A stretch of DNA of 64,000 nt, taken from Mycogone perniciosa. Taxonomy: Eukaryota > Ascomycota > Sordariomycetes > Hypocreales > Hypocreaceae. Shown here piece by piece: positions 10,773 to 22,330 of the stretch; within the stretch, counting starts at the first letter, position 1, and each line of letters begins with the position of its first letter. Below the pieces are notes generated by a model. It was not told where the DNA came from and did not search any database. It saw only the letters and a list, made by a program, of their open reading frames with translations. Position numbers and translations under genes: made by a program. The stretch is from assembly GCA_025331125.1 (NCBI GenBank), contig JAOALB010000013.1, positions 186,001-250,000 of the forward strand, written 5' to 3'.

Positions 10773-11417
10773 ATGATGGCGTCTGTCAGGTCCATCTTCA
10801 TCGCAGGTGTCCTCGCCAGCGCTGCTGCGGCTAATCCTCTCCCAACAACTACCACCAAAACGAAAGTGACTGCCTGCACTTACACCACTCACACCACCCA
10901 GCGTCCCTCAACAAGCCAACCTCTGACTTGGCCTCCCGTTTTGACCATGACCTCTTACACATCAACCGTGACGGCAAACGCCTCTGTGGACTGCAGCGGC
11001 TGTTACTTCTTCCGTGTCGACCACACCATCTTCGGGTTCCCGAGCAAGGAGGGCCGTCTCCCGACCTCCATTGCGATCCACTTTGCTCCGGAGCCGACCA
11101 CCGTCACACGGACCCACTGCTCCGGCTTCTTCGACGACGACGTCAAACCCGAAGTGGTCACTGGACATGGATACCGCCGGGAGGATACAGATATTCTGGG
11201 CGTTCAACATGAACCTGATAGTACAGCCTCTGACTGCACTGCGAGAATCTACCGCGCGCCGCAGTTTAACTTGGGCCCTACCAGCACTGTCTGGACAACG
11301 ACGTCAACAGCCACCAGGACTGTTGACTGCGGCCCTTGCAATCATGTTACAACCACAAGGCTCCCAGTCGGCATGGGGCCAGTCGCTCTCTTCAAAACCA
11401 CTGTCACAGCTACTTAG
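10773..11417 (+). CDS. Secreted Cys/Thr-rich modular protein, ending at a probably premature TAG
   Basis: A 214-residue product from the ATG at 10773, with a signal peptide (IFIAGVLASAAAA, cleavage near ANPLP). It contains two copies of a module also seen in the 8086-8454 protein: Thr/Val strands, a VDC-x-x-C motif (VDCSGC near 10988-11005, VDCGPC near 11322-11339) and a TTVT-like run leading to a cysteine. The reading frame stops at TAG 11415-11417 in the middle of module 2, just before its expected closing cysteine. The same frame stays open for about 470 bases beyond it and encodes a third module. The gene is therefore probably truncated by one nonsense change, or the stop is spliced out or read through. 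Function unknown. Confidence 0.6.
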   Translation: MMASVRSIFIAGVLASAAAANPLPTTTTKTKVTACTYTTHTTQRPSTSQPLTWPPVLTMTSYTSTVTANASVDCSGCYFFRVDHTIFGFPSKEGRLPTSIAIHFAPEPTTVTRTHCSGFFDDDVKPEVVTGHGYRREDTDILGVQHEPDSTASDCTARIYRAPQFNLGPTSTVWTTTSTATRTVDCGPCNHVTTTRLPVGMGPVALFKTTVTAT

Positions 11418-11888
11418 CCTACCATCGTCACCACACTTGTGTGCGGCCATCCCACACAGACTTCGAGCGATGCTCCAACTTCAGCTGCAGAAGGGACAGT
11501 TGAGACCAAAACCCTATCCTCCTCAAGTATGACTACCACCACCATTTACCCATCATACTGGGCCCCTCCGTACCCTTGGAGCAGCACAATATTCCCAGAA
11601 GGCATCCAAGACCCAGAGTGCACCAGGACTATCGAACTGGCCCCGGATTTCCCAGACTCGACGCTAACTGTCTACCCTAGCACGATAACTCAGACGAGTA
11701 GGAGGAATTGTGGCACATGTGCGATAGTTTGGTCCACCAGGAACGTCGAGTACTTGGTTCCCGTGCGATACGTCACCACAGTGTTTAAGGAGAAGCCGAG
11801 TATCGCGACGGCTCTCGTGTGTTCGGCGCGGGCCTCCCGAGACGTAATTTCAGAGGAGGGTAATGAGATGGAGGGTTTTGAGGAATAG
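11418..11888 (+). pseudogene. In-frame continuation of the secreted modular protein after the TAG
   Basis: This open segment is in exactly the same frame as 10773-11417 and is separated from it only by the TAG at 11415-11417. It begins with the missing end of module 2 (TIVTTLVCG). A Ser/Thr-rich linker follows, then a full third module with an NCGTC motif near 11707-11721 and a closing VTTVF...LVC. It ends at TAG 11886-11888. The preserved frame and module structure show it once belonged to the upstream gene. TAG could come from CAG by C-to-T in a CpA context, the change RIP makes, but a single site proves nothing. An intron covering the stop cannot be excluded, though I found no good donor and acceptor. 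Confidence 0.55.
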
Positions 11889-12086
11889 TTGGGCATGGAT
11901 AAGGACTTGGGGTGGACGGTAAAGCGCATGATTTCTAGTGAGTGGTTTGTTTCAGAGCGAAGATACCTTGTTTGTATAGTATATGACATATTGATTATGA
12001 GCGAGTTAACGTAGAATTTATTAAATATTCATTAACTATTTCTCTGTGGGATGATGTGTAACAAACTCACCTCCATAAATGATACA

Positions 12087-13754
12087 TCATCTCTGTTTCT
12101 CTGATGCATCCCCTACCACGCCATTCCCCCTGTCAAATCCCGGAGGCGGTGATGCACTCTTTGCCAGCAGATTCCTCGTAATATCTACACGCCAAATCGC
12201 CGGTCCGTGTTCGTTGTCACGTCTGTTCGTTTCAACCCATGTACGAATCTGCCCCCGCACCTCTTTGTTGGAGGTAACAGTGATGATCCCCGTCGCCCAC
12301 CCATACATGTAGATGCTCAGTTTAGAGCTCTTGAAAGCGCCGCACCTAGCAACATCAAGAGCCACGTGGGGAAGTCGTCCCTCTGATACAGCTTGCTGGA
12401 CAGTAGACATTGTCCATGGTTCGGCGAGGATGTGCACGGGAACTTGAACAGAACACGGGAGCGGGTGTACGGAGAGCTCCTGAAAGCGTTTTCGGATAGC
12501 CTCAGCCGTCATGCTGCGAGTTGCGTCATCAAATGGCACGAGAAGCCTGCCGCGTTCCCTCTCTGTGGCTGTGCCCACGGTGCTGAGAACTTCATGGAAG
12601 TGCTCTGTGGCCTCCTGGGTGCAAACGAGTCTCCGGTTTTGCAAAATGGGATACAGCGCGCGGACCATCAGTCCGCCGTGTCTTCTTTCTTCTTCGATTT
12701 GAGCCCGGGTTGTGCGAGCCTGCCATGGCTGCGGCTGGAGCTCAAAATGGGTGATGTCGGATATTAAATCCACAAGGAGGGTGTGATCCATGTTCAATGT
12801 GTCCGTCAAGCCATCAAGCTCGTTCCCGATGAGGTTCTTCACAGCAATGTCGAGTGGTGGAGGGGGCGTTTGCATGAAGCTACCACTACAATCCTCAATA
12901 ATGACTTCAACCAGGGGATCCAGACGGGTTAGCTGATCCAACAGCACATCAATATCTGTGTTGTCGCCCCTTCTCAGGTTGGGGAGAATAACACGCACGC
13001 GTGGGACGCGGTATTCGTGACGGTTGATCCTCGCCGCGGCGACAAGTCGCTTGACCTGTTTGGCAAGAGCAGTATCTTCCCATTCCTCCGGATCGACGAC
13101 GTCTCCAAGTTCGTAGTCGCCCCATCCCCATCCGCTGTCGGTCATTTGCCTGGCTAGCCTGTCGGCTTGGAGCCATCGTATATCAAGCCATTCTCTGCCT
13201 CCTTCGACAACATCAGCATCCACCTTTCCTTGTTCCTTCAGTGTTCTGTGTAGCTGCTGTTTATCCTTCCCGTTGCCTTTACATTGCGAAACTTCCCTCC
13301 TCCGGTCCTCTTTGGCAGAGCCCTGAAAGGTCTGATCGACAACCACAAATGAATGGCAACGTTTGAGGATACCCCAATGGACTGCTTCATGCTGTATAAT
13401 TGTAGCACTAGACTCAAGCTTTCTGCTCAGTATGGTCAAGGCCTCCTCATCCAGCTCAGCATCGACAAGGTCGGATACAACCCGCTCAATGATGTCATAT
13501 TCCCGTCTCAACTTGCGGATGAAAGTCGGAAGACCGGTCAGCCTCGGAATCTTTACCTTGGCCTCAATCACCCTGAGAAAGCTTTCAACCTCGGGAATGT
13601 ATGAATCACCGACTGAGAGATGTTTACGCGCCTCATTCAGCATGAGTTGCCTGCTGACAGCAATGTCTTCCCGGTCACTCCCCGGTGAAGAATGAGATTC
13701 CATCACCTCAGCACTAGTAGTACCGGAGGTGGCGCTGGTTCTCGAACTCATCAT
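12087..13754 (-). CDS. DUF1308-like conserved protein
   Basis: A 555-residue single-exon protein read from the ATG at 13754. The N-terminal half is helical and charged. A central segment (WLDIRWLQADRLARQ, then a WGWGDYELGD motif) and a C-terminal half beginning with MDHTLLVDLISDITHFE match what I recall of the DUF1308 family (human C7orf25 relatives), whose C-terminal part resembles a PIN-like fold. The biochemical role is not established and I do not assign one. No signal peptide or membrane segment is seen. It is transcribed toward the broken secreted-protein gene, with 198 bp between the two ends. The family assignment is from motif memory and should be treated as probable. Confidence 0.75.
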   Translation of the reverse strand: MMSSRTSATSGTTSAEVMESHSSPGSDREDIAVSRQLMLNEARKHLSVGDSYIPEVESFLRVIEAKVKIPRLTGLPTFIRKLRREYDIIERVVSDLVDAELDEEALTILSRKLESSATIIQHEAVHWGILKRCHSFVVVDQTFQGSAKEDRRREVSQCKGNGKDKQQLHRTLKEQGKVDADVVEGGREWLDIRWLQADRLARQMTDSGWGWGDYELGDVVDPEEWEDTALAKQVKRLVAAARINRHEYRVPRVRVILPNLRRGDNTDIDVLLDQLTRLDPLVEVIIEDCSGSFMQTPPPPLDIAVKNLIGNELDGLTDTLNMDHTLLVDLISDITHFELQPQPWQARTTRAQIEEERRHGGLMVRALYPILQNRRLVCTQEATEHFHEVLSTVGTATERERGRLLVPFDDATRSMTAEAIRKRFQELSVHPLPCSVQVPVHILAEPWTMSTVQQAVSEGRLPHVALDVARCGAFKSSKLSIYMYGWATGIITVTSNKEVRGQIRTWVETNRRDNEHGPAIWRVDITRNLLAKSASPPPGFDRGNGVVGDASEKQR

Positions 13755-15551
13755 GGAATGCTGCTTGCTGCCACACTTCCGGAGGATTCCGACTTGTCCC
13801 ACGTCGCCCAACCTTCAACTTTGGCTCAAACTCAAGTGAAGTTGTGGGTGTGGGCTCATAGTTGACGGCGTCCTGTATATTGAGCCAATCAATATCTACT
13901 AAATATTATATTAGCCAAGCGCGAAATAACTTTTGCTCTATAGAATTCTAGATGATTCTGTGATTGGCCGAGTCAGATACAGATGCCAGCAAGTTCTTGT
14001 TCATACTGTGAAGACGGAGCATGGTTCTACCGATTCCGGTGGTGAGGACAGTGCGAGACACGGTAATGTCAGACAAGGTCCGTCGCATGATGCGAATTCT
14101 ACAGAACCTCCATTCCTTTCAAGGGGCAGAATATATAATATATGCCTGTGATTTTATTGGGAGTATCAAACAATTTATTTAGACTCGTGTTTTTGAAAGC
14201 GAGAATGTATTTGATTTGAGGGCAATGTCATTCATGTAAGCCAAGTCTCCATTAAGCAACTATACAAAGTCGACTATGGACGTTCACCTGATGTAAGACG
14301 ACCATGAATAACTACATAGGTAAGTTCTCAATTTATTTAGTTATACAATTACGTGTATATAGACAAATATCTCGGGAAGTATCAAGCCTGGTCGTAGTTC
14401 TACTACGAATCGAGGCAGTCACCTGAAGCAGCGAATAGTGTAGGGTAAGTATAGGCAACTTGATCTCACAACCCGACGTAGCTATCTCTATATATTCTGT
14501 TTTTACTGCTTGCTACTAAGGAATTTACACTGAACCAACTCACATATTCATTCAAATACTTCGCCAGTAGCAATACTACCTCAAGAACATCTCCACATAG
14601 ATACTACTACTCCAAGGCCACAACGTTCAAGCTAAAACTTCACCACCGCAAAATGCCGCACCCTAGACAACACATAATCGGTACCTTGCATTCTCTCCCG
14701 TTGCCGAGATAGAAAAATCGATATTCACACCACACGGATTTGCCGGAGTGGAGCACACACACACTGTTAAAACTAGGGTCTAACAGCAAACCGGAACATC
14801 CGTCCAACCACCACGTGGAGAAAACACCCGCCCACTTTGCACGACCCAACTCATGACTCAGATGCCTTGGACAAACAACTTTGGACCCAGAGTCTGGGCT
14901 CACATGCGGAGGAGTCCTGTTTTTTTTCAACCACTTAGGTGTTACCACGTTATCACCCTCCATTGCACAGAAATGCCCCAATCAGAATCGAGAGGGAATT
15001 CTGTGCGATGGTGGAGCGTGGGGATGAGAGGGGTCTTGGAAGACCATGGATAATGGGCACGCCGAATATGAAGTACCTGAGGCTGGGAGAGTCAGACACA
15101 CAAAGATAGAGGATCATGTGTGAAGTGTGTTATCACTTGCGAGACCTATGCTGTTGGCACAAGGGTGGAAGTAGTCACGATATGTGGTAATGAGAAACGT
15201 AGTTACCAAGCTTATTGATTAGGACAGTCAAGATATACCGTGGATGAATGCAAGACAACTTCATGTTCAGGTTGCTTCATTAAGACGATCTTTCTGAGCA
15301 GACAATCAAATACGGAGTATGCAAATCAGATCAAACCAAATAACATTCCGAATTATATATATCAAAGAAGTGTATATATATATCAACGGATCCAGGCGAC
15401 GAAGCGAGGAATCACAAGACTCAACGAAGCATGAGGGAATCCGATAAAAAGCCCAAGTAGCCAAAAACAAACGCACTAAACACCCCAGACTCATGTCCGT
15501 CTAAAAACCCCGGTCCGAAAACTAATCCCGTCCAACAAGCTGTCTTCCCTC
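13755..15551. other. Intergenic region without a supported gene
   Basis: About 1.8 kb, moderately AT-rich (13880-14620), forming the 5' flank of the DUF1308-like gene and the 3' flank of the Asp f 4-like gene. A Cys-rich minus-strand reading frame near 14640-14960 (about 107 residues from an ATG) has no signal peptide or recognisable family and I do not call it. One TACGGAGTA lies at 15311-15319. Short TATATA runs at 15355-15380 are simple sequence. Confidence 0.5.
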
Positions 15552-16412
15552 TTAGGGCTTGCCAGTGGCGCCGACGGTGACAGTAAGGCTGACAGGACCC
15601 GCAGGGAGGTTGAGGCCGATACCGTCCTCAGCCTCCATACCACCAAGGAAGGCATTGTGACCAGTGCCACCTTCATAAACGTGGGAGCAGACGCCGGCAC
15701 CACAGACCGAAAGAGTAGGAATGTGTACACCAGCAGCGGCAGAGACTAAGCAGGACGCATCGGCACCGTTCCACCCCTTGTTGGACGCGTTTTCGAAGTC
15801 GAACTCGACCCAAGTGCCAGCAAAGATACCGATGGGGGTGGTTGCAACCTTGGAACCAGAGGTGCAAGTGCAAGCACCCTGGGTATTGCTGTCTGCAGCA
15901 ACGACCGCAGAAGCGCCAACCTTGAGGGTGAAATCAAAGACCTCATGGTCGTTGAAGAAACCATTGATGCCACCGTCTTGACCAATCTTAAGCCAACAGA
16001 CACATGCCTGATCATCCTTGGCCTTGTTGATGAACTTCATGGTATACTTGTACTTGTCTGCAACGCTCTCTGGGACTTGCATGAGATTGCATCCATACTT
16101 GCCAGCGATGCCAACATTGCCCTTGTAGGCGATTTCATCAAGAGTGGCACGCTTGGTGTTACCGTCGCAGAAAGGGACATACTCGCCTGAGCCAGAATCC
16201 GAACCAGAGTTGCCAGCAGGCTGAGTAGGAGTAGACGAGGGAGGAGGAGCGTAGGTAGGAGTTGCGGGAGGCTGAGCGATAGGCTTCTTGGCAACAACGA
16301 ACTCGCGACGGGCCTCCAGAGAGCGGTGGACGTTGTTGTGCGCATGGCCGCTGGGGTGGGCAGACACGCCGAGGGCGGCGGCCAAGAGGATCGTGGTCGT
16401 GGAGAACTTCAT
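15552..16412 (-). CDS. Asp f 4-family secreted protein
   Basis: A 286-residue single-exon secreted protein related to the Aspergillus allergen Asp f 4, a family of unknown biochemical function found in many ascomycetes. A signal peptide (residues 1 to ~18, MKFSTTTILLAAALGVSA) is followed by a Pro/Thr/Ser-rich linker (about 50-75). A globular domain then carries family hallmarks: YKGNVG, a KIGQDGG segment, a WVEFDFEN strand, the GW-GADASC region and DGIG near the C-terminus. Eight or so cysteines suggest disulfides. The start is fixed by the signal peptide. About 370 bp of leader containing CT-rich sequence lies upstream (16413-16780). Confidence 0.88.
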   Translation of the reverse strand: MKFSTTTILLAAALGVSAHPSGHAHNNVHRSLEARREFVVAKKPIAQPPATPTYAPPPSSTPTQPAGNSGSDSGSGEYVPFCDGNTKRATLDEIAYKGNVGIAGKYGCNLMQVPESVADKYKYTMKFINKAKDDQACVCWLKIGQDGGINGFFNDHEVFDFTLKVGASAVVAADSNTQGACTCTSGSKVATTPIGIFAGTWVEFDFENASNKGWNGADASCLVSAAAGVHIPTLSVCGAGVCSHVYEGGTGHNAFLGGMEAEDGIGLNLPAGPVSLTVTVGATGKP

Positions 16413-18656
16413 TTTTGATGTTTTTGTTGGTGTAATCCTAACGAAATAAGGATGTTGATGGTGATGATGCTGTTCGTGCTCGGTCGTTTCGTTGTATTCG
16501 CAGAATACTTCCAAAAGTCGACAGGATAAGGAGTGTGAGTGAGTATGCCTTTTAGGTGTTAAGGAGTGTGGTTCAACGTGCAGAGACGCTGAGTAAAGGA
16601 ATGACTTGGAAGAGGCCAAAAAGGGCTGGTTGAGAGACGGTGAGGGAGGAAGAAGATGCAAGACCAACATGAGCAGAGGGAGGTGGGCGTTATTAAGGCG
16701 GGCGGGAACACAGAGGCGTTGCAGCAGCGCTATTATGCGTGTGGGCCAATAGGTGTTGAGAATCGGCCAAAGCGCCAAAATGGCCCATTTTGCCCAGTTG
16801 GCTAGTGGAGGCCTAGTGGATGCCTAGCGGAATCCCCTGGCAAGGAACCACCAGGTACCCGCAGCCTGCCATTGGCCGTTGCGTCTGGTGGGCGCCTTGT
16901 CGCTTCAGCCAATGCGCCGGAACTTGACTTGGAAAACCTCCAAGTTTTTTGCCCGTCAATGCAATGCATGAATCAAGGATCATTGCTGTGGGACCTTTTT
17001 CTGCTGGTGCTTCGTACTTCATACTTTGTACTTCATACTTCGTAGTAGCGTAGTAATAGCATTCACTGTTTGTTAATAGTACTTCCTCGTTCGGAATACT
17101 CCGTAATAGTGGCCGGCAACTCAAGGCCCTGTTGGATGCCAGGTCAGGCCTTGGGCGCCTGCGTGGAACCAAGGCCGCGGCGGCTTGCTTGCTTGCTCCG
17201 TTGGCCACGCAAGCGCCGCGGATGCGGATCGCTCAACAGTCCTCCTCTTCTCCTTTCTGTTTGCCACTCCATCATTGCCCCAGGCGGCGGCTTCTAGAAT
17301 GAACCAGCCCAACACATGATTTTCCGTCGTGGCTGGAGGGGGGGAAATGAGACACGAGGGGACGCAATCTTACCAAAAATGCAACGTCTACCAAGTACTC
17401 GTACGAGTACTCCGTACTCCGTAGTATTACTCGTACTGCCTTGATCCTTTTCAGGTGCCAAGCTAATGCTCATCTTGCCCGCAAAGGGGTAAGCGGTACC
17501 TCGTAGGGATTGGCAGATTAGCCTCCGATTGCTTTTTGCCAAGCTATTATTATCCGAGGCTTCTGAGCAAAATACTTCGTATTAATGACATTTGGATGGA
17601 CACGACATGTCATGTCTTTCATACTTCGTATTACTACGGAGTACCCTGTATAAGTTTACGATCCAATCATTAAATCATAATGGTTGTTCTTCTAATGCAC
17701 GGCACGGCCCTCAGGGAAACAACACCACTATCAGCTAGACCCCTGAAAACAACACCCTCAGATCGGAATTCATCAACAAACAAACAAACAAACAAAAACC
17801 ACGCAGCAAGTGTATGTCTCACCCCGAAACAATACCCATTCTTTTCTACATATCAATCCATACGAAGTACTCCGTACTGTGATAAACAATGAACATTCTT
17901 TTTCCCTTTTTCCAGTTCCCAGTCCCGGCCCCTTCCCGAAACCGCCGCCCTGCGCCCCCTGGATACTATCAGATATTCTCCACGGATCCGCGTAATCCCT
18001 TTCCATATCCCACAAATACCAGCCCAGTTGTCCGATCCCCCTTGGCGCACCCAAAATAAGAGCTTGTCCTTTCATCCCTGCGCCCCGTAAGAAAAAAAAC
18101 CTGCTTTGGGGCTAACAGGGTGTCGAACTACCGTTTTTCGTACATTTTTTTCGGTATCGTTGGTGGCAATGAAGAGGGTTGACTCGTCATCTCTTCTCCC
18201 CCAAAAAAAGGAGACAGGCAAACAGGCTTACGTTTTCAGGAGAGACTCTGACCGAATCTTACGAGTATCCATGACTATGCCTTGGCTCTTCTGGTAGTCC
18301 GCTGCTTCGCCACCGCCAGACATGCCAAACGGGCTGCTTAACGGATCTCGTGATCCCAAATACCAATGCCATTGCTGCTACTGCTAGTAGTATTGCTATG
18401 CAAACAAACCCCATCCGTTGTCATATTTTCTTCATCAAACGCTTGATATCTCTAAACCCACCCGCTGAGCTGGTACCATGCTCTTTTTTCCTGACCGATA
18501 GCACCATTACTACTCGTACCCGTGTACTCCGTAGTCAACCCCATTTCACCCTTCCAAAGCAAACAGTAATAACATGAGGGCAAAAACTAGCCACCGCTCA
18601 TTAAAAAGCAAATTGACGACCAACTCCATCACTCAATAGTAGTAATATCCCCCTTA
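16413..18656. other. Long intergenic region rich in TACGGAGTA-type palindromes
   Basis: No gene is supported in this 2.2-kb interval. It has the densest collection of the TACGGAGTA/TACTCCGTA element in the window (17097, 17408, 17415, 17635, 17868, 18525) and many near-copies such as TACTTCGTA and TACTCGTAC. These include a perfect 16-bp palindrome GTACTCGTACGAGTAC at 17395-17410. A short AAACA tandem repeat is at 17777-17796. The left part is the promoter of the Asp f 4-like gene. Confidence 0.6.
17097..17876. repeat. Cluster of the dispersed TACTCCGTA/TACGGAGTA element
   Basis: Exact 9-mers occur at 17097-17105, 17408-17416, 17415-17423, 17635-17643 and 17868-17876, with several one-mismatch relatives between them. 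The overlapping pair at 17408-17423 shows a 7-bp period (TACTCCG). Elsewhere in the window exact copies lie at 2585, 2809, 2816, 8633, 15311, 18525, 34225, 34647, 43800, 45021 and 55054. All are outside the coding exons. Confidence 0.75.
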
Positions 18657-21600
18657 CTAGAAGTAACTCCGCATGGCATCCTCATAACCAGTACCTCCCC
18701 GAAGGTCCCGCCCAAACTTGTCATGGACGTCCAGCACTTGCCGGATGTGCTGCATGCTAAGCGGCTCATTCTTATTGACGGCCAAGTCTTGTGCCGAACC
18801 CACCACGTTCTTGATTTCTCGTCCGTTGAGCTCGTGCTTGGCGAGTGAGGCGAAATCTTCCTCCGTGAACGGCTTCAGCTCCAGCTTTCCTAGGGCCTTC
18901 ACACGGTCGATGAACATTTTGAAGATGGCTTTCTTGGCCTTGGTGTCAAGCGATTCGTACTTAAGGGCAACGTGAATTCGAGACTGGAAGGCTTCATCAA
19001 AAGTCTACATATAAAACGTCAGCGTCAAAAGGCTCCCCGTGAATTAGTCTGTAGACGGAGCCACTCACCTCGACGCGGTTGGTAGTGAGGAAGAGAATTC
19101 CCTGGAAGTACTCTAGCTGGCGAAGGAAAATGCTGACAAGGGCATTGCGGTGTATGTCATGCATGTTTCGCTTCTCTAAGAAAACGTCTGCCTCGTCAAG
19201 AAGCAGAATGGCGCCCCAGGCATGACACACGTCTAAAATCTTCTGCAGCTCCGCCTCAAGGAAGCGAGAGTCAGTTCCCAACTCGCCAGCCGAGGCCATG
19301 TACAGAGGACATTGGAGAAGCTCGCTGATACCCTCTGCCGTAAGGGTCTTGCCTGTTCCTGGTGGACCATGCAACACAGCTACGATGTTGGTCAGCATTA
19401 TACATACAATCACGAACGACAAGCGAAGAGGAAGGTACTTACTGACGAGACCTTTTCCTTTCCCTTGAATCACATCATCGATAGTCTGGGCTGCATTGTA
19501 CTTGCGGGATTTGACGAGCGCCTGAATCAAATCCTTGGTCTTCGGCTCAAGGACTAAAGAGTCCCACGCCTTATCATTCCACTTGATCTCCTTGACCCCG
19601 GACACGGCGAACTCGAGCCACTGCTTCTCCGAGAAAGAAAAGCCAAGCACGACTGGAGATGCAATCAGATAATCTTCATCAGTCAACTCAGGGATCGGCT
19701 CCTTCTCCTCATCTTTGCTATCTTCAGAATTGGGGTCTGAAGCAGGCTGCTCTGTTACTTCGGTGCCGCTTTTGGCGGGGAGAGAACCCAGTGTCTCCGG
19801 ATCCTGAGATTCCAACTCATCCTTGGTGACAGGTATCATGTGCACATTACCCCTATCGTCCTTGACGAGCTTGGTGAAGTACTTGGTTTTCTTTGGAGCA
19901 CCGACATCTGACGAATCGTCGGAATCGCAGCCGCAGCCACCGACCTCCGAGTCCGAGGAGTCCGAGGTCGAAAGGAAATCATGATCCTTGGGACGAACGA
20001 GCGAGACACTGTAGTTGGGATTGATCCTCCGGAAAATGGCAGGGTCCACCATGATACGGCTCTGTTGGATGTTGAACTTAACGGCCTGGTTCTTCTTGCG
20101 CTTCAGGAATGCCATTCCGCTGTAGGATTTGTAGTGCACTCCACTAAGAGATACAAACTTCTTTCCCCGTTCGATAAGATCTCTCCGGAGCAACGTCTCG
20201 TCCTTGTGGTACTTCAGAGGGTAGAACGGGAGGCTAGTGATCTTTCGGGCTCCTTGAAACTCGGGTATGTCTTCGCACAGAGAACCGTAACCAAACCTCT
20301 TTCCATCAAACTCGATGTATCTGCCCTCGATAAAGTACACCTCTCCCTTGATGATTGTGTGATGTCGCTCGGCCATTTCGACCTTGAACACTCGGGCTTC
20401 CTCTTGGCAGCCGTATGTCGGCGAGTAGGCAAGAGTGTTGGGTTTCCAAAGTGCCCACAACAACTCGAACGTAATCAGTCCACTGGCGAGCATTGGGTAC
20501 AGACTCTCCTTGACTTTGGCATAATCAGTGTCCAGGTACTTAATCAGGACCTTCAACTGGCTTCGTTTGTTCTCCAATCGTTTCTGATTCTTCTTACGCT
20601 CCTGCTTATCATCACCGGCGGGCTTAGCTTGCTTTAGATGCTTCAGGTGCAGTCGAAATTCTTCGAGATACCTATACAAGTAATTAATATGAGGATTCTC
20701 TCAACGCGATAAATGGGCAGGATTCAAATATGGGAAACTTACAAGAAGAGCAAGTTGGGATCCATTTTGGGAGTTTCATCCACCAAACTAACGCCCTTGA
20801 TATTACCCATGACATCCTGCAAACATTCTCGCAGAAGCTTGCTCTTAATGTCCACTAGAGTCTGTCGATACCTGCCTTCACAGTCAAAAGTTCGACGAAC
20901 GTGGAAGATGTACCCGTTGTACAAGGAATCCTCTTTCGTTTCAGTAGTGTCTTGTAACTTGTAACAGAAAAGGCTGCTGTCCCAAACCCAATCGACACGC
21001 TTGTATTCGGGGCGGCCTCCTGGTTTTGGCATTCTCTTATCAGCACCTCTTGAGGCCCTCCTCTCCCCATCGCCTGATGCTAGATCAAGCTCATTGGGAG
21101 GCAAAGTCCTACCTGGCCGTCCACGCATCATGGCATTTCTAGCAGCACGATCACGGGCCATAGTTGGCGCTGGGCTAGCCAATCGTGCCGTGCTGGTACC
21201 GTGATAAGGAGGCAACGATGGAAGGCCACTGTATCCGATATTGTTTGAGTAGCTGACACCAGGGGTATAAAGCTGCCCGCTGTAATCCAGTTGAGACTGA
21301 GACAATTGGCTCTGAAGCTGTGAAATCTGCGACTGCAAGGCTTTCAAGTGCTTCCCTATCTTCCCTCCCTTGTCACGTTTGCTTGAACGGCCTTTCTCCT
21401 CCTCAGAGCTTGAAACATCAGATTCAGAGTCCGAGCCAGCGGCGGTCCGTGTTGGTTGCTTCTGGCCATTCCGTGGATGCTTGGTCCTGACCTTGGTCAC
21501 ATGGTGCTTCTTGGAGTTTCGTGTCCTCCGTTTCCGAATTTCCTTGTCGGAATCAGAATCGGAGTCTGGTGAATCACTGTCCGATGCAGCAGAGTCTTCG

Positions 21601-21884
21601 GAGTCGGCTGCGCTGGTGGAAGAATCGCTGTCCTCGGCTGCACGGGCCTTCTTTCCAGCTTTCTTCTTGGTTCGGCGGAGTTTTTTGGACTTGCTACTTT
21701 TGTTGATGTTTTTGCCAGACTTTCCTGGATGATCTGTTCTTGTGGTGGCGTCAGGCTCAGCCTTCTGGTCCTTCGTTTCCGAAGCAGGGAATGATATGTC
21801 ATCCACAACGGTCGCAGGGTTGGAGTCTTTTCGACACTCCGTCGAGATGACCGCAGATGTGACTGGGTTGTTGCTGGAGTCCAT
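18657..21884 (-). CDS. AAA+ ATPase with long charged N-terminus and DUF7025-like region
   Basis: A 1009-residue protein from four exons: 20743-21884, 19443-20671, 19069-19379 and 18657-19004, with introns of 71, 63 and 64 bp, all GT...AG. Residues 1 to ~200 are disordered, with Ser/Asp-rich and Lys/Arg-rich blocks including KKLRRTKKKAGKKARA, a likely nuclear signal. A short Gln/Ser-rich heptad-like segment follows. The middle third resembles the region found upstream of the ATPase in fungal AAA proteins of the DUF7025 type. The ATPase core has Walker A GPPGTGKT (about 795-802), Walker B ILLLDEAD, sensor-1 TTN and a C-terminal lid ending near the stop. A Cys-rich, acidic insert (GGCGCDSDDSSD) lies between. 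The substrate is unknown. A Ser/Asp-rich tract at about residues 85-110 is a candidate casein-kinase target. Confidence 0.88.
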
Positions 21885-22298
21885 CGTGTCGCCCGTTTTG
21901 TCTCACACCGGATACGACCTGGGGGAGAACGGGGGTGACTCCAGTAGGAGTGTCTGTCGCCTCTTACACCAGACTGGATAAAAACGAGTCTGTTTTAGAC
22001 GGCTCAGGATAAGGAATAGCAAGATGATAACGGGTAAACACTGTTGACGACGATAACTCCGAGAAGAGCCGCGAGCAAATGCCAGGACAAAAAAGGTCAG
22101 GATATTGTCCTATTTATTATCCCAGAACGAGAGGAGCAACGAAGGCAGTTGGCGGTTGGCAGTTGGCAGGACGTTCGCACTCAGCTTCATCAGGCAGAGA
22201 AGTCACAACGCGGTGGCGGAGACAGAAAACAGCCCTGCAGGCAGCAGATAGCCGGGTGGCGGGTCGTGGCTGATGTGCGGGCTGTCGATTTTCTTTCT

Positions 22299-22330
22299 CT
22301 TTCTGTCTCTCTCTCTTTCTGTCTCTCTCG
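22299..22330 (+). repeat. Pyrimidine tandem repeat, 16-bp period
   Basis: Two copies of a CTTTCTGTCTCTCTCT-like unit within a longer polypyrimidine tract (22290-22335), upstream of the AAA ATPase gene. Confidence 0.7.

Noticed and set aside
14640..14963. Cys-rich 107-residue minus-strand frame
   Set aside because: No signal peptide, no recognised family and no flanking evidence; could be chance.
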